This document shows, piece after piece, positions 6,925-14,130 of a stretch of 16,278 bases of DNA; position 1 is the stretch's first letter, and each line of letters starts with the position of its first letter. This stretch comes from Thermoplasmata archaeon. GTDB taxonomy: Archaea > Thermoplasmatota > DAOVMN01. Under the pieces are notes generated by a model, which was not told the DNA's origin, made no database searches, and saw nothing but the letters and a program-made list of their open reading frames with translations. Where the stretch lies: positions 1 to 16,278 of the forward strand of contig DAOVMN010000007.1 in assembly GCA_030630685.1 (NCBI GenBank), written 5' to 3'. The translations under genes were made by a program, and so were the position numbers.

Positions 6925-8411
6925 TCTCAAAGGCCGGGGATGTGGTAAGATATCTTCACAAAGAGGACGAATATACAAGATATATGGGAAATGGAGCTGA
7001 AAGCGATTTCATAAATGATGATGATATCCGAAAGAGATTAAAGGCAAACAGAGAGCCAAAACCTCACAATGTAAGGCCAATTATTGAAAAGTCACTCGCC
7101 ATAGAAACTCTACAACCGGATGAAACGGCTGCATTGTTGAATGTAAAAGAGAAAGAGCTATGGAAAGAGATATTTGAGGCAGCAGGCAGCATAAAGAAGA
7201 AGGTTTATGATAATCGAATCGTAACATTCGCTCCTCTATACTGCAGCAACCTCTGTGTAAACAACTGTCTATACTGCGCATTCAGAAGTGAGAACAATCT
7301 GGAAAAGAGAAGAAGGTTGAGTCTGGATGAGGTGAAAAAAGAAACAGAGGTGCTTGCAAAACTCGGCCATAAGCGTCTCATCGTGGTCTATGGAGAGCAC
7401 CCTCTCTCGGATGTGAATTATATAGCAGATACGATCAGAACCGTATATGGTGTGAAGGTGAAAACAGGAAGAGGATTTGGAGAGATAAGAAGAGTCAATG
7501 TGAATGCCGCACCGATGTCTGTCGAGGATCTAAAAATACTAAAAGAGGTAGGAATCGGAACATTCCAGACGTTTCAGGAAACCTATCACCATGAAACCTA
7601 TAAAAAGGTTCATCCGGAAGGCACAACAAAATCCGATTACCAGTGGAGGCTCTACTGTATGCATCGAGCCATGGAAGCTGGTGTTGACGATGTTGGAATC
7701 GGAGCCTTATTCGGCCTATACGACTGGAAATTCGAGGTGATGGGACTTCTCTACCATGCAAGGGAGTTAGAAGAGCATTTTGGTGTGGGGCCGCATACAA
7801 TCTCCTTTCCCAGATTGGAGTTTGCGGCAAATACGCCTTTTATTCAGGAAACAAGATATAAAGTTTCGGATGAGGATTTTAAGAAACTCGTTGCGGTAAT
7901 CAGGCTTTCGGTTCCCTATACAGGGATGATCCTTACTGCCAGGGAGCCCGCAGATACCAGAAGAGAGGTTCTGCCACTCGGAGTAACACAAACAGATGCC
8001 TCCACGAGAATTGGCATCGGTGCATACAGCGATAGATACGACAGGCAGGAAGCGGAAAGACAGCAATTTCTTCTTGGAGATACCAGAAGCCTTGACGAGG
8101 TGATACGAGAACTTGTCGAAATGGGTCATATCGTCTCCTTTTGCACTGCCGGATACAGGTGCGGAAGAACTGGAAGGTGCATTATGGATATGTTAAAATG
8201 CGGCAAGGAAGGACATCTGTGTAAATTGAATGCAATCCTGACATTCAAGGAATGGCTTGATGATTTCGCAGGTGATGAGACCAGAGAGATTGGAGAAGAG
8301 ATTCTAAAAAAAGAGATCGAGGAGGTCAAAACGCAGCAGCCATCGGCACATCCCGAACTCATGAAATTTTATAGGAGGGTAGAAAATGGTGAAAGAGACC
8401 TCTACTTCTAA
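6921..8411 (+). CDS. hydG: [FeFe] hydrogenase maturase HydG (radical SAM tyrosine lyase)
   Basis: HydG cleaves tyrosine to supply the CO and CN ligands of the H-cluster as an iron synthon. The 496-residue protein has the radical SAM motif C112-x3-C116-x2-C119 (LCVNNCLYC), family stretches such as GIGTFQTFQETYHHETYKKV and GALFGLYDWKFEVMGLLYHA, and the usual ending ENGERDLYF. H279 in the latter stretch is the likely dangler-iron ligand by position. The C-terminal auxiliary-cluster region reads C408-T-A-G-Y-R-C414, not the CTAC-type Cx2C described for Thermoanaerobacter HydG. C434 keeps the expected spacing, and C414, C420 and C427 are extra. The start at 6921 overlaps the hydA stop. About 24 residues before AESDFINDDDI exceed the usual N-terminus, and an ATG at 6984 is an alternative start. 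The gene is visibly more AT-rich than hydA. Confidence 0.95.
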   Translation: MISKAGDVVRYLHKEDEYTRYMGNGAESDFINDDDIRKRLKANREPKPHNVRPIIEKSLAIETLQPDETAALLNVKEKELWKEIFEAAGSIKKKVYDNRIVTFAPLYCSNLCVNNCLYCAFRSENNLEKRRRLSLDEVKKETEVLAKLGHKRLIVVYGEHPLSDVNYIADTIRTVYGVKVKTGRGFGEIRRVNVNAAPMSVEDLKILKEVGIGTFQTFQETYHHETYKKVHPEGTTKSDYQWRLYCMHRAMEAGVDDVGIGALFGLYDWKFEVMGLLYHARELEEHFGVGPHTISFPRLEFAANTPFIQETRYKVSDEDFKKLVAVIRLSVPYTGMILTAREPADTRREVLPLGVTQTDASTRIGIGAYSDRYDRQEAERQQFLLGDTRSLDEVIRELVEMGHIVSFCTAGYRCGRTGRCIMDMLKCGKEGHLCKLNAILTFKEWLDDFAGDETREIGEEILKKEIEEVKTQQPSAHPELMKFYRRVENGERDLYF

Positions 8412-8685
8412 GCTTCTACTTCTGAAAAAAGAGAACGAATTATCTTCTTTTATCAGGTCAAAGTATGGCGTGAATCTATTTTTGGCAGAGATCACGGGAA
8501 GAAGATGGTCGTATATTACAGGTCGGGATAATGTTAATGCCATCTCTTTTCTCTTCTATGAGCGCATAAGGCTCGACAGACACTTCGGCATAGTGGCAGA
8601 GGGATGGCAAAGGATACCTGATGAAAAGAAGGATGAGTTCATTTCAGTATTCAAAAAGATGGTGGAGGAATATGGAAAAGGATGA
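8386..8685 (+). CDS. Unrecognised 99-residue protein between hydG and hydE
   Basis: I do not recognise this family. The gene overlaps hydG by 26 bp and the next gene, hydE, by 14 bp. It has an ideal AGGAGGG (8373-8379) 6 nt before its ATG, so it is surely translated. The product is small, soluble and charged, without cysteines, a signal peptide or a membrane segment. A helical start (KLLLLKKENELSSFIRSKYG) is followed by a probable beta-rich core (NLFLAEITGRRWSYITGR), then FGIVAEGWQRIPDEKKDEF and a helical end. It is not the ACT-domain hydrogenase regulator of the TM1266 type. Its place between two maturases suggests a role in maturation or assembly, for example as a chaperone or adaptor. That is inference from context only. 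Confidence 0.85.
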   Translation: MVKETSTSKLLLLKKENELSSFIRSKYGVNLFLAEITGRRWSYITGRDNVNAISFLFYERIRLDRHFGIVAEGWQRIPDEKKDEFISVFKKMVEEYGKG

Positions 8686-9676
8686 GATTTTAGACCATCT
8701 AAAAACGCCAAAGCTGGATAAAGAACTCTTTGGTAAAGCGGATGAGACAAGGAAAAGATATTGTGGGAATGAGGTCTACATAAGAGGCATAATAGAGTTT
8801 TCCAGTTACTGCTGCAGAAATTGTCTTTACTGCGGATTGAGAAGAGAGAACAAAAAATTGAGACGCTACAGGATGAGGCCGGAAGGGATAGTAGAACTCT
8901 GTAAAAAGATTATAGATATAGGAGTGAACACCATTGTCCTCCAGAGCGGGGATGATTTCTATTATACCCAAGAGATGGTCTCTTCAATCATCGAAGCCAT
9001 CAAAGATGAGGGCAATGCTGCAATCACATTATCTCTTGGGGAGAGACCTGTTGAGGATTACAGCAAGTGGAAGGAGGCGGGTGCGGATAGATATCTGTTG
9101 AAGCATGAGACGGCAAACCCAAGACTTTATGAGAAGATACATCCCGGTCAGCGTTTTAAGAAAAGAATAGATTTGCTTCTGGCCTTGAGAGATATGGGTT
9201 ATCAAATCGGTGCAGGTAACATTGTTGGACTCCCGGGCCAAACTTTTGAAGACATGGCCAATGATATCTTATTGCTAAGGGAATTAGATGTTGATATGGC
9301 TGGGATTGGTCCATTTATTCCTCAGAAAGACACTCCTTTGGGAAAGTTTCCTGGCGGTGATTTAAACCTGACATTGCGAGTGTTGGCTTTAACCAGAATA
9401 CTAACTAAAAATGCACATTTACCTGCTACAACCGCCCTTGCAACCTTAGATCCCGAAAGTGGGCAACGGATGGGTCTAAAAGCCGGAGCCAATGTTATCA
9501 TGCCGGACTTTACTCCAAACGGCTATCGAGAAAAATATGTCATTTATGACAAGAAGGTGAGGGTGACCTTGGAAAGGGCTGAGGAGGTCATTTTAAGAGC
9601 GGGAAGAGAGATATCTAAAAGAAGGGGTGATTCGTTAAAATGTACAAGACACCAAAGGGCTTCCGTTTACATATAG
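8672..9676 (+). CDS. hydE: [FeFe] hydrogenase maturase HydE (radical SAM)
   Basis: HydE is the radical SAM enzyme that acts on the HydG-derived iron synthon on the way to the dithiomethylamine-bridged diiron precursor. From the ATG at 8672 it has 334 residues, close to the family norm. The radical SAM cysteines are C47-x3-C51-x2-C54 (YCCRNCLYC). The neighbouring text GLRRENKKLRRYRM, TIVLQSGDD, ITLSLGERP, GADRYLLKHETANP, GAGNIVGLPGQT, GIGPFIPQKDTPL and GANVIMPDFTP is characteristic of HydE. The open frame reaches back to 8621, but those 17 residues do not resemble the family. GGAGG at 8664-8668 is only 3 nt from the ATG, so initiation is probably helped by translation of the overlapping gene. 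It overlaps hydF by 37 bp. Confidence 0.95.
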   Translation: MEKDEILDHLKTPKLDKELFGKADETRKRYCGNEVYIRGIIEFSSYCCRNCLYCGLRRENKKLRRYRMRPEGIVELCKKIIDIGVNTIVLQSGDDFYYTQEMVSSIIEAIKDEGNAAITLSLGERPVEDYSKWKEAGADRYLLKHETANPRLYEKIHPGQRFKKRIDLLLALRDMGYQIGAGNIVGLPGQTFEDMANDILLLRELDVDMAGIGPFIPQKDTPLGKFPGGDLNLTLRVLALTRILTKNAHLPATTALATLDPESGQRMGLKAGANVIMPDFTPNGYREKYVIYDKKVRVTLERAEEVILRAGREISKRRGDSLKCTRHQRASVYI

Positions 9677-11025
9677 CCATCTTCGGTAGGAGAAATGTAG
9701 GAAAGTCCTCATTAGTTAATGTGCTGACCCAACAGGATGTATCCATTGTCTCGGATGTTCCTGGAACGACTACGGATCCTGTGGAGAAGGCAATGGAATT
9801 ATTGCCCATAGGACCTGTTTTATTTATCGATACCGCTGGATTGGATGACGTAGATGCTTTGGGGAAATTAAGGATTAAAAAGACATATAAGGTCTTTAGG
9901 CGTGCCGATATTATAGTTCTGGTTACGGAAGCAAATCTATGGGGGGAATATGAGGAAAAAGTCGTGGAGGAGGCCCAGGGAAGGAACACCCCTGTTTTGG
10001 TTATATTAAATAAGATAGATCTTTTTGAGGCGAATGAGAAAATCAAGGGAAGATTGAAGGAAATAGAAATACCTTATGTTGAAACTTATGCATTATCTCG
10101 TGGTTGGGAAACAACGGCAAAGGTAAAAAGCGAGCTTATTAAATTGCTGCCTGCCGATTGGATAACCCCACCCCCCATCGTTGCTGATATTATCGAACCC
10201 GATGATTTGGTGGTTTTGGTCATTCCCATAGATAAAGAGGCTCCTAAGGGAAGGTTGATTCTACCACAACAGCAAACCATAAGAGAGATCTTGGATGGGA
10301 AAGCATCTTGTTTAATCGTGAATGAAAGGAGCATACGAAAGGGGATTGATAATTTAAAGGAGAAGCCAAAACTCGTGGTTACCGATTCTCAGGCTTTCGG
10401 GGAAGTTTTTGCATCGGTACCCCTGCACATTCCGATAACCAGTTTTTCCATCCTTTTTGCTCGGTTGAAAGGGGACTTATCTGAGTTTATCAAGGGGATT
10501 GAAGTAATAGATGAACTGAAACCCGGAGATAAGATATTGATCGCGGAAGCATGTACCCATCACCCAATATCCGACGATATTGGAAGGGTAAAGATTCCAA
10601 GATGGATTAATCAAAGGATAGGTGGGGAAATAGATTTTGATGTTTCCTCGGGCCGTGATTTCCCTCAGGATTTAGATCGATACAGACTTATTATCCATTG
10701 TGGTGCTTGCATGCTGAATCGCAAAGAGATGCTGAGCCGGATCTACGAGGCGAAGATGCAGAACATTCCGATAACCAACTATGGGGTAGCTATAGCTTAT
10801 CTTCATGGTGGGCTCGAAAGGGCACTCGCCCCTCTAAGAGATTCCGGTAATGAAACAGGAGATAGGCCATGCATGAACAAAGATACGGCCCAGGACGAAC
10901 GCACCGGGTTCTGTACAGCAAGCCCAAGAGCGCGGCGTGCCCTGCAGCACCTGACAGTATCCCAGGTGCAGAGGCCTAATGGCAAGGGCTGGAAAGGTAT
11001 CAACCGACCTCCAAAACTAAGATAG
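9640..11025 (+). CDS. hydF: [FeFe] hydrogenase maturase HydF (GTPase scaffold) with an unusual C-terminal tail
   Basis: HydF is the GTPase and [4Fe-4S] scaffold that carries the diiron precursor and delivers it to HydA. GTPase motifs are the P-loop G16-RRNVGKS (16-23), GTTTDPV, DTAGLDD and NKID. The iron-sulfur site is C305-x-H307 followed by H353-C354-x2-C357 (CTHH, then HCGAC). The family's usual ending, ITNYGVAIAYLHGGLERAL, is complete at about residue 400. The frame nevertheless continues for some 60 further residues (about 10840-11025) of basic, low-quality sequence that resembles nothing I know, so the native stop was probably lost. A GGTGAT element at 9626-9631, 8 nt upstream, supports the ATG at 9640. 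This is the last gene of the operon. Codon use is AT-rich. Confidence 0.94.
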   Translation: MYKTPKGFRLHIAIFGRRNVGKSSLVNVLTQQDVSIVSDVPGTTTDPVEKAMELLPIGPVLFIDTAGLDDVDALGKLRIKKTYKVFRRADIIVLVTEANLWGEYEEKVVEEAQGRNTPVLVILNKIDLFEANEKIKGRLKEIEIPYVETYALSRGWETTAKVKSELIKLLPADWITPPPIVADIIEPDDLVVLVIPIDKEAPKGRLILPQQQTIREILDGKASCLIVNERSIRKGIDNLKEKPKLVVTDSQAFGEVFASVPLHIPITSFSILFARLKGDLSEFIKGIEVIDELKPGDKILIAEACTHHPISDDIGRVKIPRWINQRIGGEIDFDVSSGRDFPQDLDRYRLIIHCGACMLNRKEMLSRIYEAKMQNIPITNYGVAIAYLHGGLERALAPLRDSGNETGDRPCMNKDTAQDERTGFCTASPRARRALQHLTVSQVQRPNGKGWKGINRPPKLR

Positions 11026-11128
11026 AACATACAAATCTGACAGATGCCCATAAGGTCATGGATGCAAAATTACGATGAACTTATGATGCTTCCCTACAAC
11101 TTCACTATGAAAACACCACAATCCCATC

Positions 11129-11153
11129 CTCATAGGGCCTGAAGGGCCATGAG
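11129..11153. other. Imperfect hairpin between hydF and the S3Ae gene
   Basis: CTCAT and GGCC pair with GGCC and ATGAG around a TGAAG loop, giving nine pairs with a 2-nt bulge. No T tract follows on the plus strand, so it is not a clear terminator. Apart from this and the promoter below, I see no feature in the gap from 11026 to 11262. Confidence 0.3.
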
Positions 11154-11206
11154 TGTTTCGCTAACTTGTAACGCAGTCCCCGGAGGTACCGAGCTATACC
11201 GAAGTG

Positions 11207-11216
11207 TATTTATAAG
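11207..11216 (+). promoter_or_regulatory. TATA box of the S3Ae-S6e-aIF2 gamma-PIN operon
   Basis: TATTTATAAG, preceded by the purine-bearing ACCGAAGTG (BRE-like), is a strong archaeal promoter core. A start near 11240 would leave a leader of about 25 nt that contains the GGAGG site at 11251-11255. Confidence 0.65.
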
Positions 11217-11262
11217 AAATGTATGGGATAGTGCTCCACAAAATGAGACTGGAGGCTACCCT

Positions 11263-12111
11263 TTGGCAGCAAAAAAAGCATCCCGTGCCACGTCAAAAAA
11301 ATTAAAGGACAAGTGGCGAGCAAAACAGTGGTATACGATCACCGCCCCTGAAATATTCGACAGCAGGGAAGTACCCGCCACCCCGGCAGATGACCCCTCG
11401 AAGCTCATGGGCAGGGTGGTAGAGGTAACCATGCAGGAGCTCACCTCGGATTTCTCGAAATCAAATATCAAGCTCAAATTCAGGATCAACAGGATCGCGG
11501 GATTCGAGGCAAAGACCGTATTTGTGGGACACGAGTTAACCTCCGACTATATCCGCAGACTGACCAGGAGAAGAAGGACTAAAGTGGATGGTATCTTCGA
11601 TGTGACCACCAAGGACGGGTACAGGATCCGGGTAAAGCCCATGGCAATCGCTGACCACAGGATCCAGAGCTCCCAGAAAAGTGCCCTTCGAAAGATCATG
11701 AATGAAGTGGTCGTTCGAAAGGGCAGGGGGATGCTCATGGGGGAGTTTGTAAATGCCGTGATCTCCGGAGAGCTTTCGAGGGACATCTTTCAGTCTTGCA
11801 AACCAATCTACCGCCTCAAGCGGATCGATATCCGGCGTTCGGATATACTTGGCCGGCTCTCCACGCATAAAAAGGTGGAAGGGGAACCCGAGGATATCGA
11901 TGCGATCCCCGAGGAAGAAGAGGAGCAGATGGAGGGACCCGGGGAAATGCCCGAGGTTCCCACGACGGAGGAGTCCGAGGAGAAAGAGGAAACCGGGGGA
12001 CCGGAACCATTGGTGGAAGCTTCTCCTGAAGAGTTAGAAGAACCCGGTGAGGCGGAGGAAAAAACTGCCGAAGCAGAACCGAAAAGCGATGTGAACAGGA
12101 AGGAGGGGTGA
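11263..12111 (+). CDS. rps3ae: 30S ribosomal protein S3Ae (eS1) with long acidic tail
   Basis: This is the archaeal/eukaryotic-type small-subunit protein eS1. I place the start at TTG 11263, giving MAAKKASRATSKKLKDKW, the expected basic opening, because GGAGG at 11251-11255 is 7 nt upstream and the promoter lies just before it. The ATG at 11149 would precede that promoter. The core runs to about residue 204, with KQWYTITAPEIFD, GHELTSDYIRRLTRRRRTK, RIRVKPMAIADHRIQSSQK and CKPIYRLKRIDIRRSDI. A tail of about 78 residues follows, rich in Glu and Pro (residues 205-282, including EEEEE), so the protein is longer than the usual 200-220 residues. It leads a four-gene translation and ribosome-biogenesis operon. 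Confidence 0.93.
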   Translation: MAAKKASRATSKKLKDKWRAKQWYTITAPEIFDSREVPATPADDPSKLMGRVVEVTMQELTSDFSKSNIKLKFRINRIAGFEAKTVFVGHELTSDYIRRLTRRRRTKVDGIFDVTTKDGYRIRVKPMAIADHRIQSSQKSALRKIMNEVVVRKGRGMLMGEFVNAVISGELSRDIFQSCKPIYRLKRIDIRRSDILGRLSTHKKVEGEPEDIDAIPEEEEEQMEGPGEMPEVPTTEESEEKEETGGPEPLVEASPEELEEPGEAEEKTAEAEPKSDVNRKEG

Positions 12112-12115
12112 TCGG

Positions 12116-12511
12116 ATGGTCGAGTTCAAGGCATCCATTGCAGATCCGGAAACAGGGAAATGCTATTCCGTATTACTGACAAAGAACAAGGCAAGCACGT
12201 TCATAGGAAAGGAGATCGGGGATACCGTGGACGGCATCTTCGTCGGCCTGCCCCACTACAAGATTACCATTACCGGAGGCACGGACGAGGCAGGCTTCCC
12301 CATGAGGAAGGACACGGATGGAGCGAATAGAAAGAAGATCCTCATGACGGATGGTGTGGGCTTCCATGCAAAGAGAAGGGGGCAGAGAAAGAGAAGGATG
12401 GCCACAGGAAGAAAGATCTCCCCCAACATCGTACAGCTCAACTTCAAGATCTCACAGAGAGGAGCGAAACCCGTCGAGGGGCTCCTTAAATCCCAGGAAG
12501 TTAAAGAATGA
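12116..12511 (+). CDS. rps6e: 30S ribosomal protein S6e (eS6)
   Basis: The 131-residue protein is the archaeal eS6, a small-subunit protein. It shows the opening VEFKASIADPETGKCYSV, GKEIGDTVDGIFVGLPHYKI, TGGTDEAGFPMRKD and the basic KRRGQRKRRMATGR stretch, which are all conserved. Its length is normal for archaea, which lack the long phosphorylated tail of eukaryotes. AGGAGGGGTGAT (from 12101) overlaps the S3Ae stop and directs the ATG at 12116. The stop overlaps the aIF2 gamma start as ATGA. Confidence 0.96.
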   Translation: MVEFKASIADPETGKCYSVLLTKNKASTFIGKEIGDTVDGIFVGLPHYKITITGGTDEAGFPMRKDTDGANRKKILMTDGVGFHAKRRGQRKRRMATGRKISPNIVQLNFKISQRGAKPVEGLLKSQEVKE

Positions 12512-13752
12512 TCGTTTCAAGGCAGCCTCGTGTGAACATTGGAATGGTTGGTCATGTGGACCATGGTAAAACAACCCTGACACAGACCCTGAGCGGGGTT
12601 TGGGCGGACACCCATTCCGAGGAGGTGAAGCGGGGGATCACCATTCGCCTGGGGTATGCCGATGCTGCTTTGTATAAATGCCCAAAATGTGATGCACCGG
12701 AGTGTTATTCCACGAACAAGGTGTGCAGACATTGCGGAGAGAAAACAGAGCTCATAGAGACCATCTCTTTCGTTGATGCACCGGGTCACGAGACACTCAT
12801 GGCCACCATGCTGTCAGGTGCTGCCATCATGGACATGGCCCTCCTGCTGATCGCGGCAAACGAGCCCTGCCCCCAGGCCCAGACAAAGGAACATCTCATG
12901 GCTCTTCAGATATCAGGGATCAAGAACATCGTGGTGGTGCAGAACAAGATCGACTTGGTGGGCTATGAGATGGCGATGGAGCATTACAGGCAGATACAGG
13001 ACTTCCTGAAAGGAAGCGTGGCCGAGAACGCACCCATAATCCCGGTTTCCGCACATCATGACGTGAACATCGATTCCCTCATCGAGGGCATTGTCACCAA
13101 TCTTCCAGAGGTTGAAAGGGACCTGAAGGAAGCAGCACGGATGTACATCTCGCGCTCATTTGATATCAACAAGCCCGGCATCCATCCTGATAAACTGATC
13201 GGAGGGGTGTGCGGCGGCTCGCTCATCAAGGGCAAGATTGCCATAGGCGACAGACTGGAGATCAGGCCTGACTACCGTCCAAAGGACGCACAGGATGGGC
13301 CGGCTCTCGTGGAGGTCACTTCCCTTATGGCAGGGGGGAGGAGGAGGAAGAAGATCGTGCCCGGAGGGTTGGTTGCCATAGGCACGCAGATCGACCCCTA
13401 CTTCATGAAATCAGACGGGATGACAGGCAAGGTCATCGGAGAACCCGGTACACTCCCGCCAGTTGTGGACCACCTTATCCTTGATGTTTACCTTCTGAAC
13501 CGCGTGGTGGGTTCGGAGGAGGACCTGGAGGTCGAGGAGATCCGCACAAGAGAGATGCTCATGCTCAATGCGGGAACCGCAACCACGGTCGGCGTCGTGG
13601 CCAGTGCAAGGGAGAAGGACATCGATGTGCGGCTCAGGATCCCGATTTGCGTGGAGCCAGGGCAAAGGGTGGCTGTGAGCAGGAAGCTTGCCGGAAGGTG
13701 GCGTCTCATCGGGTATGCGATCATCAAAGAGCTTGAAGAGGTAAAGGCCTGA
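12508..13752 (+). CDS. eif2g: Translation initiation factor aIF2 subunit gamma
   Basis: This GTPase subunit of aIF2 brings initiator Met-tRNA to the small ribosomal subunit. At 414 residues it has the family length. Visible motifs are the P-loop GHVDHGKT (15-22), switch 1 around KRGITIRLGYADA, a zinc knuckle with C58, C61, C73 and C76, DAPGHE (90-95) and NKID (146-149), followed by the two beta-barrel domains. The S6e and PIN neighbours are common for this gene in archaea. It overlaps S6e by 4 bp and shares one base with the PIN gene, so the four genes form one operon. Confidence 0.97.
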   Translation: MIVSRQPRVNIGMVGHVDHGKTTLTQTLSGVWADTHSEEVKRGITIRLGYADAALYKCPKCDAPECYSTNKVCRHCGEKTELIETISFVDAPGHETLMATMLSGAAIMDMALLLIAANEPCPQAQTKEHLMALQISGIKNIVVVQNKIDLVGYEMAMEHYRQIQDFLKGSVAENAPIIPVSAHHDVNIDSLIEGIVTNLPEVERDLKEAARMYISRSFDINKPGIHPDKLIGGVCGGSLIKGKIAIGDRLEIRPDYRPKDAQDGPALVEVTSLMAGGRRRKKIVPGGLVAIGTQIDPYFMKSDGMTGKVIGEPGTLPPVVDHLILDVYLLNRVVGSEEDLEVEEIRTREMLMLNAGTATTVGVVASAREKDIDVRLRIPICVEPGQRVAVSRKLAGRWRLIGYAIIKELEEVKA

Positions 13753-14117
13753 TGATCAGAGTGGTTCTGGATACGAATGCGCTTTTTTTCCCATTCCAGT
13801 TCAAGATCGATTTGGGGAATGAGATAGGCTCCCTCCTTGGCAGATGTGAGATCCTCGTCCCGGAGGTCGTTATCAAGGAGCTGAAGGGACTTTCTGAAGC
13901 CGGGAAAAGGGATGCCATCACTGCATTACGCTATGCCGAGCGCTTCGGGGTGCTGCCGGACGAATCCGGTCTAAAAGGTGATTCTGTAGTGCTTGCCGCT
14001 GCCGAGAGCGTAAAAGGGGTGCTGGTTACCTCGGATAAAGACCTAATCAAGCGGGCAAAGGAAAAGGGATTGAGGGTTGTTTTTCTCAGGGGAAGGCAGA
14101 AGCTGGAATTGAAGTAG
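13752..14117 (+). CDS. UTP24/FCF1-like PIN-domain nuclease
   Basis: The 121-residue single-domain PIN protein carries the four acidic metal-binding positions: D7 (VVLDTNALF), E43 (VVIKEL), D77 (GDSVVLAAA) and D95 (VTSDKDL). Archaeal members next to the aIF2 gamma gene belong to the FCF1/UTP24-like group, thought to process ribosomal RNA. No antitoxin gene is attached, which argues against a VapBC toxin. Its ATG shares an A with the TGA of aIF2 gamma. A T7 tract follows the stop, so it closes the operon. Confidence 0.88.
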   Translation: MIRVVLDTNALFFPFQFKIDLGNEIGSLLGRCEILVPEVVIKELKGLSEAGKRDAITALRYAERFGVLPDESGLKGDSVVLAAAESVKGVLVTSDKDLIKRAKEKGLRVVFLRGRQKLELK

Positions 14118-14122
14118 GCCGG

Positions 14123-14129
14123 TTTTTTT
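14123..14129 (+). terminator. T-tract terminator of the ribosomal operon
   Basis: Seven consecutive T residues begin 5 bp after the PIN stop codon, just before the converging gene on the other strand. Archaeal RNA polymerase terminates at such T-rich stretches without needing a hairpin. Confidence 0.6.
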
Positions 14130-14130
14130 A

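Noticed and set aside
8621..8671. Longer HydE from ATG 8621
   Set aside because: The 17 extra residues are an out-of-frame reading of the preceding gene and do not match HydE. The ATG at 8672 fits the family start.
8386..8685. Identity of the 99-residue gene as the TM1266-type [FeFe] hydrogenase regulator
   Set aside because: Its sequence and length do not match the ACT-like pattern of that family.
11129..11153. Hairpin as rho-independent terminator of the hydrogenase operon
   Set aside because: No T tract follows, and archaeal termination relies on T tracts, so it is kept only as a structural note.
11149..11262. Upstream extension of the S3Ae frame from ATG 11149
   Set aside because: It contains the likely promoter and ribosome binding site, does not resemble S3Ae, and the TTG at 11263 gives the conserved N-terminus.
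13752..14117. VapC toxin
   Set aside because: There is no antitoxin gene beside it, and its place after aIF2 gamma is that of the UTP24/FCF1-like housekeeping PIN protein.
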